Of a stretch of DNA of 64,000 nucleotides, positions 8,455-23,400 are shown piece after piece. The notes beneath the pieces were generated by a model. That model was not told where the DNA came from and did not search any database. It saw nothing but the letters and a program-made list of their open reading frames with translations. Source of the stretch: Diphasiastrum complanatum (Eukaryota > Streptophyta > Lycopodiopsida > Lycopodiales > Lycopodiaceae); the NCBI GenBank assembly GCA_029204225.1, contig MU832635.1, forward strand, positions 1 to 64,000. Direction: 5' to 3'. Position numbers and translations under genes: made by a program. Within the stretch, counting starts at the first letter, position 1; the number at the start of each line of letters is the position of its first letter.

Positions 8455-11400
8455 ATGTCGTGGAGCATTCGTATCACAGACGGGAACAAGCGAGAACGCA
8501 ATGGAAAAACCTTTCAGTATTTACCAGATGAATTGTGGATTCAGGTGTTCACAGCAGGAGTTGAGAGCGCAATACTAGACTACAGGGATGTATGCTCTTT
8601 GTCAATCGTTTGCCGCCGTTTATGGCGGCTTACCAATCTTGACTGCACATGGCAGATTCTCTTGTCTAGGGATTTCAATTCCAGCAGCACTTGTCAAAAC
8701 CTTTACGTCCTTCCAACAACCAAGCAACCGGAAAAGGAACCTACCTGCAAGCTCATGTATAGGTCAAGGTATATATTCTTTTTTTTTGCAACGCATGGCT
8801 TGTGAGGAAGTAGGATATGATAGTTCTTATTGTTGCTTCTTTCTGGTCGACTTTCTTATGCAAATGGTGGTTATTTTTATCTGATGTCTTTGAGGTGTGT
8901 TGATGTTTTTTTCAACACCTTTTGGCTGCCAGTTAGGGGATTTGGTAAACTACTTTCATTTAGGTCGCAGTGCCTAGTTCTAATCTTAATCCATAGTTCC
9001 TATGAGATTTGTATCGAGGAGAAATGATTTTGCCAGCAGGTCCACATAATTGTTACCTTTAAGCCTTGCCTGTAAGGTAGGACCAACAATTAAATTTTGA
9101 CTGGTAACGATGTGAACGAAGTACAGACTGGAATGAGTTGACATTGAAGGATGGAAATCTTTTGAAACTTGGGGACCATTGAAGTACTTATCAAAATAAA
9201 TATCTAGGCCATTTAATAATTAAAATAGGAAACTTGGGGACCACTCAAGATCAATGCCTCATTGCACTCTTAAGTTCCCATCTGCAAGATGTTTTATATC
9301 CTCAAAAGCTAAGAAAATGCTCCATTCATAGCGTTGGGAAGATCTCATTGCACTTCAATCAGAAATGTTTTTTAATCCTTATTCTCATCCTTTAGAGATC
9401 CTCACCAATTGATGACTTTGCATATACATAGTAGTCTATATCACATCAAGAATGCTTCTTGGTAATATCAACTTGTGGGATCACAAAGAATCGGACCTAG
9501 TTGGTCGAGCGGAACTCAAGCTCGAAACACCAACTCACCATGTGTGGGAAGATCATATAACATGAAGAATGAAGAGGATATCTATGACATGGTTTCCCTT
9601 CATCATACCTCATTGTGGATTACTCTCAATATCTCATCATGATTTTGTATCTCTAGTTACAATGAACTATAAGATGAACAATAGAGTAATATCTGCAATA
9701 ATTAGTTGTATAAATGAGGCTAAAGGTCCTATAACAATTTAGAAAGAATTTAGTTTAGTTGGTGCAAGGGTTGTGTCGCTTTGACTAGTAATATATTGTG
9801 ATAGTTGTTTTGAAAAGAAATGTTCATTCAAGAGGTGATGTGACCTTTTGAAAGAAACATATCTCATTGGTCCCGATCTGTTTCACCATGTTTGTCCTTT
9901 TTTTGACAAGGGATTTGGCATCGTCTTCCATTGATAGTTGTGGGCATTCTTAGTTGGAATTCTACACACAACATGGGGGTAGGTTACCTTATGACTAAGA
10001 ACATTGGGAGCGCATGGTTTCTTGGCCATGGCACACACACTACAAATATATGAGGGATTGTGTTTAATTTCCTTGGCTAAGTACCATGGTCATGACATTA
10101 TACAAATTATAGAAGTTGCCCTTAACCTCAATAGGGTCTATCCCTTGATAACATATATTCAGTAGCATAGGTTATGCCTTTGCCTTCAGGTCATGGCATC
10201 ACTACTCCACATGTGCTAGGGACAACCTTTAAACCCAGGAGCTAGGTTTTCATGATTTTGATACAATACTCGATGTGGGGGCAACCTTAATTGTAGTCAG
10301 ATGCACCTCTCAACTTTAGCCAGGCCCTAAAGTGTTCAATTAAGATCTATTTCCCAAGTGAAGTCCATCCCAACCCTTTCTAACATCTTGAAGGCACTTC
10401 CTTAACCCGTTTAAGGTACATATTTGCTTCCTCATAGACGTCTCCCTAGGCCATCCCTCAGCCAAGGCCCTTGTGTTCCTTTACAGCTCAAACACAAGAT
10501 GTTGACCAGAGTCTCTAAAATGGATGCCCCTCAAGATGTGGTCATTGCTCACGTCATTCTATTTACCTCTTTGGGGATAGGTGGGTTTCCAATTGGTCTC
10601 CCTATCTTCTCTACTCTAGGCCCTCCTTGACCTTTTCTAGGCACCCCTTGATTCGTTGTAGGCACCTTCTTATCAAGGCCTTGGCCTTGTCAGTTTGTCA
10701 AAGCCAAGATGTTGACCCAAGTTTCTGGTCATCAGCCTTTGCTCAAGATTTCGAGGTATGCTCCTTGCTACTATGCTAGCTCTGTCAATTCTCCTGCTCT
10801 CAAGGGCTTGTGGCCCTCTAGGTCGGATCTTGCTCTTCCCCCTCGATCTGGTCCATAGACCTCTCACAAGGTAGTCCTCTCTTGTTGTGGTCAACTACAA
10901 GGTTGTTGTGGTCAACTACAAGGTTTTGACCCAAGGTTCTAGGACTTGGTGCCTTTTAAAGGACATGGCCTGTCTTCCCACATGATCTCTTCTCTATCTT
11001 GGGTGTGGCTTAAAGATTTTTTTGAAAGTTCTTGAGAGAGAACAATTCAATCCAAGGGTTCCTAGGATTTGACCTAAGATTGTGGTTGCTCCTGCCTCTC
11101 TCAAGAGTTCCAACACAAGATGTTGGGAGAATCTTTAATCTTTGATCTCAGATTGCAACAAATTTCATCCAGATCCGATGAGAGATGAGGGAGAAACTTG
11201 TGAATTCCCCGATCTGATCCTCCTGCGATTTCCTACACAAAAATCAGATGTTGAAGACAATTCAATGATGAAGAATAAAAGCTTATTCCAAAAATCACCC
11301 TTCTTCAACTCGTGGAGGTTCCATTTAATAGAAATGATGTATGTACAAAGCCTGGCATGCTATTGCCAAGTGTCCAAGGTATGTGGCAATTTGCATGCCT

Positions 11401-14400
11401 ATTTGCATGTGTCTAATTTGTCATGCATGCATCTTGCATGTTGCATGCAAACTAGGATATGTGGCAAACTAACTTTTTCTCCCCCATGCACATGTGCATG
11501 GGGTTCTACCAAACTCAAGTGGGTATGTGGCATCAACATGCAAGAGGGCCTCCCACGAGTTTGTACTCAATTCTTTTTGCCTAAGTTTGGGCCTCAAAGT
11601 ATTTTGTACCCATGTATGACCATGTGACAAGTTCTATTTATTTAACAAGGTTTATAAGTTCAACAAAGGAGACAATAGGGACTTCAAATGAGAAGCCAGA
11701 TGAATAGTATCAGGATGGAGGCCAATGGGAGCATAACGAGCTACTTTACATGGATAAAGACACTTCACGATGATCTTCATTCATTTGAGGAGCTGCACGG
11801 GATCATGTTGCAAGAAGAGCAGCGACTTGAGATTTCTAGGATTCAAAACAATGGCAATGAGGACCAGGCTTTGGTAGCCAAAGGAAAGGGCAAAAATAAG
11901 GAGTATAGATCAACTTAAAAGTCTTCTGATGATCAAGCCAAGTCTTCTGGCAAGAAGAAGAAGGGAAAATGTTTCTATTGTCATAAGCTTGGAAATTGGG
12001 CCTAAGATTGTAGGAATAAATTGGTTGATATCAAGCAAGGGAAATTGAAGGATTTAGGAAATCCTCTCGAAGATGGAGAAGGTGAGACTTCAAATACATT
12101 CGTCTCTGTATTATCATCCCAATGTAGTGATGGCTTGAGCTGGTACATAGATTCAAGGGCAATCAGATGAGGGATGTGATAAGGTTGGACAAGCCAATAG
12201 GGAGGAGTGATTTAGGAATCCTCTCGAAGATGGAGAAGGTGAGACTTCAAATACATTCGTCTCTGTATTATCATCCCAATGTAGAGATGGCTTGAGCTAG
12301 TACATAGATTCAAGGGCAATCAGATGAGGGATGTGATAAGGTTGGACAAGCCAATAGGGAGGAGTGTCAAATCAAGGCATTGGAGTCATTCCCATCATGC
12401 TAGTCAGTGGTAAGATGCGGACGATTCAAAATGTACTTTATGTGCCAAAATTGAAGAAGAATCTATGTCAATTGATTCATGGCCGATCAACCTGAAGGTG
12501 GAGTTTATCAAGGACAAGTGCTTGATAAAAGATATGGATCATAATTCCAAGATAATAGCAGATGGATGTAGAGGGGTGAAGGGTGGTCACTTGTTTATAT
12601 AAGCTTAATACCTTGATGAAGAAGGGATATGACAAATATGTAAGGATCTCACCAACATCCATAAAGAGAATGTATTCCTCTTTGATTACCATAGCACCAT
12701 CATAACAATCATAAGTAGGAAATGAATCTACAAATGTCAACATCAAATCTCCTGCATCAACGCCCATGTTAGAAACCTGTACTTCATCATAAGTAGTCCA
12801 CTTGTGTTGAATCCTTGAATTGAATACATTTCCATTTTCTGGTTACTATCATAAGTTACTGTCATGCCCACGTTTGGACTGATCTCGGATTATTATCCCG
12901 TAAGGAGGTTAGTAGGCCTACCTCGACCCGTAATTTAATTATGATTATGAGGAGTTGGGGGCCTTATGTAATTAGTGTCATAGTTAATGGTTGGAGGCCT
13001 AAAACTCCAGATGGTGGATTTGTATGGGTCTAATAGTGACTCATAGGAGAAGTGGATGAGGTGGCCCAGTTAGGTTGCTGATGTGTCCAGTGAGGTGTCA
13101 CAGTGCATTACTAGTGGTGCATGGGCCTTGCAGGGTATAAGTATATCCATAAGGCTCTCACTAGTGTATGCCTGATTTTGGTGGTAGTAGCCACATGCTG
13201 CTGGTATTGATTTTCCAAGGCTGATTGATCAATAACCTATTGATTCATAGCAATGAACCTTGTTGTTTTTCATGAGGCTAAACAACAACCTGTCGATTCA
13301 ATAAAGAATCCTTTTTTTTATGAGGCTAAACAACAACTTGAATTGTTGATTTTCAGAGGCTAATCAACAACCTGAACTTCCAAATCTGATTGGAAACAAT
13401 TGAATCTACCACATGATAGACATGAACTCAAAAACTTGAAGAAAAACATAGAGCTTTTCTTTTTGTATCATGCTGTCAGAACCTGTGAATAAACTCATTT
13501 CTAACGAGCAGTTCTCCAAATAATTGGCTGTCTGTCTTGCAGATCTAGCAAACTAAATCTAAACTCTTTGTTGTCCAGATCCAACAGCCTTCTGCGATTC
13601 TCAGCAGGGAATAGCTATGCAACGATAATCTTTCCACAGCAGCTCTGTCCTTGCATCGATCGATCTATATACAGTAGTCGTGATCTAGATTCAACAATGA
13701 TCACTATCCAGCAGCAACCCTGTCTTGTGGTCACCTGTGCAAAAATCCACAAAATCTGTCAAAATGGCAGGCAGACTGTAGGCAATACCTCCCATACTGC
13801 CACCATTGGTTGCTAGGAATGCTCTTCCTGATGATCTAGCGGCTTGCAGTAGCAAGGGCTGGATTCCATGGCTTCCCGATGCCTGTGATTGATATGCAGT
13901 GCTATCAGGCTCCACAATCCATCCCACTTCCTGTGGCAGCACTTTGAGCACATCGTTGATGTCGGCTCAAGGGGGCAGGTTATAACCTTTGTGCTTTCTC
14001 AAACCTGAAAAGATTTTGTTGGTGATCGCCCTGTGCTGCCACTTGCTCAACTTAGTCTTCTCCTTCTCTTTCTCGCTCAGCTTCGTCATGCTCTTTGATG
14101 ACAGTCCCAGCGATCTGTCCTACTGTTGCTTATCCTCCTGCATCAGTCCAGCTAGAAACCTTCCAGCTTTACAAAGGACTCGCCAAGCTTTAATCTACAA
14201 CAGCAGAGGCTGCTGCGTAGATCCTCAACTGTGGGAGGCTCAAGCTCCCTCGTGTACAGAAAGCTCAAGCAGGAAGCTCTCTCAGACTCTTAGTCACCGT
14301 TGGCATGTAGCAGCTCGGTACTTCAGAAACTCATGACAGTAACTACGAAGCTCTCTCAGCTACTTGCTTTTTGAAATTTCAAGCTCCTTTTGGTGATGAA

Positions 14401-17400
14401 TCAACATGTTAGAAAGCTGGAACCTTGGCAATAAGTCCAGTCAGCTATCTGTCTTCAAATTTGTGCTATCTTTCTTCACGAATCAGCAAATCTTCTATGT
14501 GAAAAATCCGGTACAAAACTTTATGCAGCCCCTGGGATCTTTCTTCGCTCAGACCAGTGAAATAGATGTAGCCCCTTGCTCAGGTTTGTCTTCACTGAGA
14601 TTTGTTTGTGCTGAGATCTGTCTTTGCTCAGGTCTATCTTCGCGTAGATGGACACTCCAACTAGCAACAATTCATTCCTCCTCAAACCAGCAAATAAACA
14701 AGAAGAAAATAATGGATTTATTTCTGTTCAATTCATTGATTCAGAATAATGAATTTTATCATCTATTCGTCCTTGCGATCTGATTTGCAGAACTGTAGCA
14801 ACTTTCTACAGCGAACCTGCAACAAACAACTAAACTTCCAACAATTGATCTTGACCTGATATCTGAAGCAGACTTCATAGTCTCCCATGTAGCACAACTC
14901 TTCTTGTAGAACCGAATCTCCTTCCACAAAGCTCCCACTCTTGCAGACAAAAATTGAAATTGAGAGCTGGCTAGGGACATCACCTCCACACTTCCCCTGA
15001 TACCATATTAGAAAATTGACTTGATCATACAAGTTATCAAGACAAGATTCCTATTGTTGTTAGACAATAGCCATACACATACATGGAAGAGAACACAAAC
15101 AACAATGATGAAGCAATGATGATGGGATGCACTCCAACTATGTCCCATTATCTATGGACTAGGGTGCATTACATACTTATAGACAATAGTCTATGCCAAA
15201 AAGCAAAAATCTAAACACAAACCTAGCCTAATTGATGTCTATAGCAAAACTTGTGCTCCAAACCAAGCTCTAGAATCTTGAACCCGAGTCTAACTAAATT
15301 CTAATTTGACTTTACTAAATATAGGTAAAGGCCCCTAGAATTAGCACGCAAGCATGGCCCAATAATCCTAATTAATCCAAGATGACAACATTAGGGGTAA
15401 CAAACTTGAACATTGACTCTAACAAGGGGGTGCATTTTTGGGAAGCATCACATGGATAAGTTCAAAAAGGCTGGTGCTCTAAGGGTGAAGAGTAAGTTGG
15501 AACTTACTCATTCTAACTTGTGTGGACCCATGAAGATATGTTAATGGAGGGTCCTCTTACTTTATCACATTCATTGATGATCTTTCTAGAATGTCTTGGG
15601 TTTTTTTTTTTTTTAAAGTCAGAAGTTTTTGACAAATTCCAGTCTTTCTAAGCCATGGTAGGTGAAAATCTTGCTATCAGATAGTAGTGGCGAGTATACC
15701 TCAAATGATTTCAATGACTTTTGTGAGAAACATAGAATCAAAAGATAGTTCACCCAATCTTATACTCCACAACACAATGGTATAGCAGAAAGGAAGAACA
15801 TGACAATTGTAGAAAGTGCTAGATCCATGCTGAAGTTCATGAAATTGCTAGATTCTTATTGGGGTGAGGCATTGAACACTACAAATTTCCTCAGAATCAA
15901 AGTTCTACAATTGCAATTCCAAGAGTAACACCGTATGAGGCATTCAAAGGTGAGAGCTTACATCCTACTAGCCCTCCTTGAGAGCTTGAGTGCCAAATTC
16001 TTGTTATCATCCTCATCCTCCTAAACATCTCCTTTAGGGTCTCCTTGTCAATAGGCTCCACGATATCATGAGAGCTCTAACATATGACTCATAATCCACA
16101 ACTAGAATTATATATATAAGCTAAAAACTTACAGAGCTAGAGTCAACTTTCAAGATATTAGCAAATTTTGATTTTTCTAAATCACAAAACACAACTATCT
16201 TATGGGCTCCCCGACATTCTTCCAAGTATGAATTGGTGTGCACATACACTCGCGTCTCAAGTTGCACTATGGAGAGTTTGTTCCTCTTAGTAACAATGAC
16301 AGAGAAAATGCTCCAATTCCTCTCACATGAAGTGCAATCCTTTGCAATTTGGGAACACGTGCTCCAAGCTTCTCCAATTATGACATTGGAAGGAACAATC
16401 TAGGCTCTCTTTTTCTCTCTTCTAGCAAATAGAGCACATAGAATTGATGATATCGTGATCACACTAGCCCTTTGCTAGACCAACCAACTTTTGGAAGATG
16501 AGTTTCGTGCGCTTAAACATAGGGTTGTCATCCTCAAGTGTCTATTTGTCATGTACTTATATTCCCGCCTCAGTGTGAAAACCTTGGACTTGTAAATAGT
16601 AAATTGTAAATATTGAAATGGCTCACATTGACCTTTGGTGTTTTGTAAGAAAATGTAAATAGCAGGTTTTGGTTAACTTGTTGACTTGCTTGTATTTGGT
16701 ATGGGGTATTGGGTCTTAATTTAGAGGCTGTTGGACTGACCTCCTAAAATGTAGGAGCATTGACCGGTCAATGGGACACATGTCATATGCTCACTGGGAC
16801 ACTTGGTCCAATGCGTGTCGGACGGGGTCCTACTTGCTTGCCAATGTGTCAGGGTACTGCCAAGTGGCAAGTGTCGACTGAGCATGGGGCTCGCCATGTG
16901 TCGATGTTAGGAAAGGGTCAGGGTTAAGTGGGTGCTTGAGGATTATTGATAAGTGAGCCTAGAGAGAGGCATTCCTCATGGTAGTCTATGTAGCAGGTGG
17001 CTGGGAGGAGACTTAGTAGTAGTGCTCTTATGTGTTTATGCTTGTAACTTGTCATGTACTTTGAAAAGAAATCAATAAAGTGGATATTTGGTGCCTACTT
17101 TGGTGTGTTTGTGGGGTTTGATTCAGATAGCTTTGTGAGATTGTTGCATATCAAAATAGAGCTTATTGATATAGCTGAACCATGGAACTTCTCCCATTTC
17201 CTTTGTCATGATGGCTTTATTGCATTCAGCCCATGAAACTCAAAATGAGGTTGACAACTTAGGAAAGTGATCAATTGGAATTCAAGATTGAGAATGGGTT
17301 ATGAATTAGGTTACTTATCAATATATGGTAGTCTCTAAGCTCCTACATATTGGGAAATGCAAAGCAAAGATAAAGGGTAAACCCTTGATTTTGAACATAT

Positions 17401-20400
17401 GTCATTAATTTAAGTTGCAACTTCAACATACCTGTTGGGACATTGTGCAAATCTCTGGTTTTTTTGCTAGCCTATCCATGAAGTCCAAAGAAAGGCCCGT
17501 AGTGCATCCTGCTCTATTATTAAGGGACATGATAATGTACATAAGCCAAAATCCAATGGTGATAGCCCGTGCCTCATATCAAAATAGTGATTAAAGAATG
17601 ATGATCTCAGTGACTTGCTCCATTGTGCCCAATGGTTTGGAAGAACGATTTGCCTAAGGCTATTATGTGTCTTTAGGATCTGCCCAATGACAATGCACGT
17701 ACATGCAAACTTGAAGTGGGTCTTATAATCTCCATGATGGAGATCTAAAAAATGGTAGGTATCAGTCTCGTTTGCAAACTTCACCCAAAACCTTGTGTTC
17801 TCAACCACCTCAAAAATCTTGCAAAGTTCCCAACTAGCAAGTCTAGGCAATGTGCAACACATAAAAAAAGTGGGGGTATCTTTCATGGACAAGTCTCCTT
17901 GTAACAATGCAGTTAATTTTCAGTGTGGTAAAGCAAATCAAACTATAGTATGTTGAATCATGGTTTGAACGAAACATTTTTGAGATTTTTGTCTGGAGTC
18001 TTGACGTATTTAGTTTCGAGTCTGGACTACATTAAGTTGTGTAAAAGTTGGAGTCTACACATGTACTTAGTCTTGTGTCTTGACTACCTTAAGCCATAGC
18101 TAGTAGGTCTAGAGTCTAGACTTGTATTTAAAACTTGTGTGCTCTCATTAGCTAGGAGTGAGCACTTGCCATAGAGTGACTAGTTTGTATGTTAAGTAGA
18201 TTGTCATACAAAGGAGTAAGTCGTATGAAATGCAAAAGTACTATTTTCTAGCTTTTTAACATGATTTGCTAGAATAAATGTCTGTTTTTTTAAGAAATTG
18301 TGTGCACTTACTCCTCAGGGATCACCACTTATAGTGACTAGTTTGTTGTATGTAAGTGGACCATGGCACCAAGAAGTAAATTGTGTGAAATGCCAAAAAA
18401 ACTTACTATCTTCTAGCTTTCTAATATCATTTCCAAAAAGTTTGACACTTTTAATTATAGACCGATTCTTTTAGGGTGTTCCTGATTCTGATTTGTGAAA
18501 ACGCTGGAAACCTTGAATCAAAACTCAAAGCAAAAGATGACCCTTAAAATTCAATATAATTGTCATTTTGGAGGTATTGATGTTTAAAATCATATAATTG
18601 AAGACACTAGAATGTTAGTAATATGGTGCATCCTGCCATCACTTTAGTGATTTCAGATAATGTTGCATCCATACTTTGCCCATGACTTCTTGATGGGCTT
18701 CAGCTCCACATTGATGCAATTGACCTCAACGCCCATCTCTCTCATCCTGAAGTACTTCATGTTGGGCCCTTCCAACCCACCACCAATGGCAGCAACAACA
18801 TGCATCATTTGTTTCCAAGCAAGGGTCTGTGCTACATGAAAAGAGAGATCACATAATGCCAATGGAAACTCCTTGCTCTTGACTTTGTCGCCATGCATTG
18901 ACATATAAATCACTATCCGTAGGAGCCTCGCAGGCCCTTGATGCCCTTGCCATGGAAGCACTGACTGCAAAAGCACCAACTTGAACCACATTCTGTCTTG
19001 GCCTGGAAACTTGGTGGGCAATGACTAGCTGCATCTCTAGATGATGATGTGTTCATAGGTGGAATGGGCCCTGATGTTGAAGCGCTGCTGAACATGTTAT
19101 TACAAACTACAATCGCAATGAGCACAAATCACTATGTGAGCGCTGAAAGAAACAAAATAGGAGCAAGGAAAATCAAATCCTTTTTGTTCCCCACGAGCTG
19201 CATAGTAAAAAAGGCTCCTTAATTGCTGAAATTTTTGCGACGTGTCCTCTCTCTATTGGGCTTATTTCTCAGTGAGGAAACATTAATAACGTGCCAGATT
19301 CATGCTAAGAGGCTTGTTGGGTGGCCTACAATATTTTATGGGCTGGTTCGAATTGCAGTTGAATCAGTTATGCTTAGGTTATGTTAGGTTTTGGTGATTT
19401 TATTCGTAGTCTTCTGTTATAGCATAAGCAAGTGCTAGCTTAGTGTTTAGGTTGCAATAAGAGTATTTGAACCTGAGAATCAAGATTCAAATCAGTGGCT
19501 TCAACTCAATGTCAGAACTCATAGCTTAAGAAGATTGAAGAGCTTTCAAAATTGATTTGAACTTCAAACATGGTAGTAGGTACCTGATAGCAAGATATGT
19601 CAACAATCAACTAGCCCTAATTTAGCCCCTAAGACATTATAAACAGGCGATCAAAGACCTACAATTAGGCCCTTGAACACTACGAAGTTCACATAGATCA
19701 GATATAGGAGAGCTTTGCCACCTGTGCAGCATCATTTTAGTGAAGGCTCTATTCAAATCTAATCATATCTTTGATTTGGCCTGAATCAAAAATAGGAGAC
19801 GCTTGACATTGATTAAATGAAGACTAAACCCAAAATGAACATTTGGAAACAAAAAAACGAAGTATCTTTTTTTGCCCTAACTTATCTTTTTTTCGATTTG
19901 AATCAGGCCGATTCAAACTGCTTCTGATTCAAACCAATTTGAGGATCAAACCATCAAATCATGAAACAATAGCCTATCTAGTCATTTAATTGACTGAGTA
20001 CATTGTATGTGTAGTTATTGATGAGTACATTAAATGGACCAGTGTACATTGTAATTAAGAATGATAAAGCTAATCACTAAACTGTAATAGCTATCATTTG
20101 CTGATTTGGCACTTAGTTGATGCAAAAAGGGAGGCAAGAACAAGGTAAGAAAGGGCGAGGAAAGTTCTACATGCTACGATGTGGAGGAGAAGCTAACTAA
20201 GCTGTATAGATCTCTGATGGAGAAGGGAGCAGCTTGTCTTCATCCACTCCTAGAAGATAATTTGTCACATCATTGGTGACAAAAGATGCTGGAAACTGTA
20301 GATATTATAAACAGAATAGTTGCAAAATGCAGGTGCTACAAAATTTCAGGTCAATGAGGACCTGGTAGACAAATGGTCATCAGCATCATTTGCGCAACAT

Positions 20401-23400
20401 TTGTTTTGCTCCTATCAGCTTCTCAGAGAGATTTTAGAGTTTTTTCCCTAAACAAGCTTAGAATGTCTGCTATTATTTTCTAGCCGTAAAACTATGTCTG
20501 GTAACTACACTTACATTTCCGCTCAACCTTCCAACCTAGAAAAACAAAACTTTTGAGGCACCTGGGGGAACCTTAAAATCTAGCACTGAATATAAAAAAG
20601 AGGACGGTTTTTCAAAGCTAGAACGTAAGATACCCTTTGCATTAAAAATAACACCCTTCTCTTCAAAACAAGTCAGAAGAACTAGCACAACTTTAAAAAG
20701 AAAAGCTTTATCCCGTTTCAGAGAGTGATATATAAAAAAGTTGAGGGACATTTGAAGAGAAAGGAAAGATGTTGATAGGTCAGAATCTATTACAAGAGTC
20801 TGAAGTACATGAACTGCAGGGGCAAAGTCTTTTCCTGCTATGAGCTATCTTATGCTAATGTATGTAGGAAATCATTTAACTGCTTAGAAGAAGGTAAAGA
20901 GTCCCATTTTCTGATCAACTAGCAACTGTCAACCCGACCAAATTATGCATTCAGAGGCAATATTTATATACAGGGATCATTTATATAAGTTCCTGCTTGT
21001 TTTGGGCATCTTCGGATTTTTTTGTTCTTTGTTAAAGAATTAGGAATTTTTATTTCATTTTTCCTGGCCTTGTTTTGGAACGGAACACGTTTTGTTCCGG
21101 AATGGGCAACTATGGTACTCATGAACCCATGATGTTAAAGATCAAGGACACATTGTTGTATGCAGGCCTTCAGGTCAAGCAAAGTACTTGAAGGATGTTC
21201 TATGTGCTCCTGGCCTAGCTAGAAATTTATTATTTCCAGGTGCCATAACAAACCAAAGCAGGAAAGCCGAATTTGATGATAGCGAGTGTCGTGTTAAAGG
21301 TGCTGGCAATAATTCTACAGTTGTAGGCTTGTAGCTAAAGGAGTGGAAGGAAGGAAGCCTCCTCGACGAATCCGAATGACTCATTAATTATGTGTCTTAT
21401 AAGCAATAAACACAAAACAAACAGTTTTCGGTGAATTCTCTTCACACTGTCCGTTTTACCAATCAACTTCCACAGGAGTAAATCAACTACTTAAGTTAAT
21501 TGCTCATGATTTAGAAATCTTAAATGTCTAGGTGCAGATCTTATTTATGCTAGTATAACACCACATTTAGATCATTATCCAAATCATTTTTTAAGCCCAC
21601 GGTTCCCAGAACCGTGGATCCTGGGAACCATGGAAGGAACCGTACCACGGTTCCTTGACCCGTGGTACGGTTCATCTAAATAAATAAATAATTAATTAAT
21701 AAATTAATTTCCCCCCCAAAACCCCTTCCTGCCAGTGATGAGGCATGATGGCTGATTCGCTACACTCACAGACGGACGATCCTGAAATAAATTAGATCGG
21801 GGGCATGCCCTGGGCCTTGCGCAAACCGAAGACATTGATGAAGGGATCGAGGCAAGTCTGGACCCAACAATTCAACTTGTGTATTTTTGTTGTAAACTTT
21901 TTGCTAGAAATCAAAGTTAACATGCCCTTATTGCAGTGGAGGGGATGCAAGGTAAACTTTGGCATGACAGATATGGCTTCTCAAATTTCCAAAGGTTTAC
22001 ATATGTGGTTGTTGAATTGTCTGCAATCAAATCTGAGACATGTTTCTGAAGCATGTGTGATAGGGAAGTATCATGGATGGAGATTCCCCAAAAGAGTGGA
22101 TTGTAGAGCCAATGAAATTTTTGAATCGATTTATTCAGATTTTTGTGGGTTGACTCTGACTACGTCGATAGGGAAAAGTTCGGAAAATCAAGAAGTCTAT
22201 TGTGTGTCACAGTAACCAAAATAGGTATCGAAGGGGGATGGGAAGGCAATACATTGTAATGTCCATTTTGAACTATTTTCTACCCCATTGCATCTTCTGT
22301 ATGTATTCTACACTGTACTCAAGTCATTATTCCTAGTAAGTTGCTTGTTAGTTCAAGACTGTAGTGAGTCTCCCTGTAAGAAAGTCCAACCCCCACAAGT
22401 GCTAAGGAGCTTACTGGATATTGCGCAATTCAATTACTAAGTTTGCTATTCATTGTGTGATTAATTCAAGTTGCGGTAGAACTAAGCTGTTGCGTGATCC
22501 GACTGCCAATTAGCATTTCCGCAACCATTTCCTACATTCCACTCAGAGTCACTACATTGATTGCATGCAACCTTCTACCTAATTTTACCTTAATATGCAG
22601 TGATTGCGTGCTATTAAACACTACACTGCTCTATTTTGTTTTCAAAGTATACGGTTTTAGCTGCACTTTCATGTTATCATTGTACTCTGCATTGTGCAGA
22701 TAAGGGTTCAATTGCATTGCTTGCTTGAAAACTGCGATCTGTGATAGTAGCATAGCAGTATAGCTGCTGTACAATGGCAGCCAATATTCATGTCAGAGTT
22801 GCAGTTACGAACCGCAAATCGTGGTTCGAACCATGATTCACAACCGCGATTCACAGTTCTGGTTTAGGGTTTAGAGAATCTTCTTTTTTTTGGTAGTTAT
22901 CAGAGTTCTGAATCATTTTGATTTACATTCTTTAGATGAGGTGACTGTGATATCACAAGTAAAGATTGCCCACATTTGATTAATCGTTCAGATTATTACT
23001 ATTTTTTCTGCTGGATGTAAATCTCCGACAAAAGAAAAATGTATATCTACAAAATGATTGGTGGTTATAGTTCTGGTAGATATAAAATCGATTGTTTTGT
23101 AGCTATATGTTTGCTTGAGGCCTTTTCATTCTTCGTTTTATCTCTTAGATTTAAGGAGTAGGATACAGAGAACTGGTATTTACAGCAGAATCTATTTCGA
23201 CTCTGATAACTACGATTCTCAACGTTGAACTCTGGCAGCGTTGAAAAATGATTGTCTACCTCGATTTGTGATTCGCGAGGATCGCGATTCGAAAATCGCA
23301 ATTGCCTGCAAATCGCAATCTGTGGGAACGTTGATTCATGTTGAAATTGTTTTCTTGTTTTCTGTTTACGATGCTAATAAAAGTGTGAGGCTGACTGTGT

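Larger units (their letters stand above)
16180..19115 (-). pseudogene. hAT/DUF659-like transposase relic
   Basis: Scattered minus-strand segments follow the order of plant hAT-like (DUF659) transposases. An N-terminal part lies at about 19115-18655 and ends ELKPIKKSWAKYGCNII, matching the family pattern E-x-W-K-x-x-G-C-x-I-M before the DDE-like domain. A middle part (17907-17467) holds FWVKFANETDTYHFLDLH and LIIEQDALRAFLW. The C-terminal dimerisation region (16435-16190) reads CERNWSIFSVIVTKRNKL and then LETRVYVHTN, close to the usual CERNWSxFxxIHTKKRN. An LTR-like block (16590-17110) sits between the middle and C-terminal parts. Frameshifts and stops are frequent, so it is inactive. Terminal inverted repeats were not found. 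Confidence 0.65.

Noticed and set aside
11142-11627. 161-codon + strand frame in SKIP24 intron 1
   Set aside because: It has no recognised motif and many Cys, His and Met residues from GCATGCA-like repeats (11380-11510). It looks like chance within repetitive sequence.
13989-14336. 115-codon + strand frame rich in Ser and Leu
   Set aside because: There is no motif or partner, and it lies inside the large intron. Composition follows the local CT-rich sequence.
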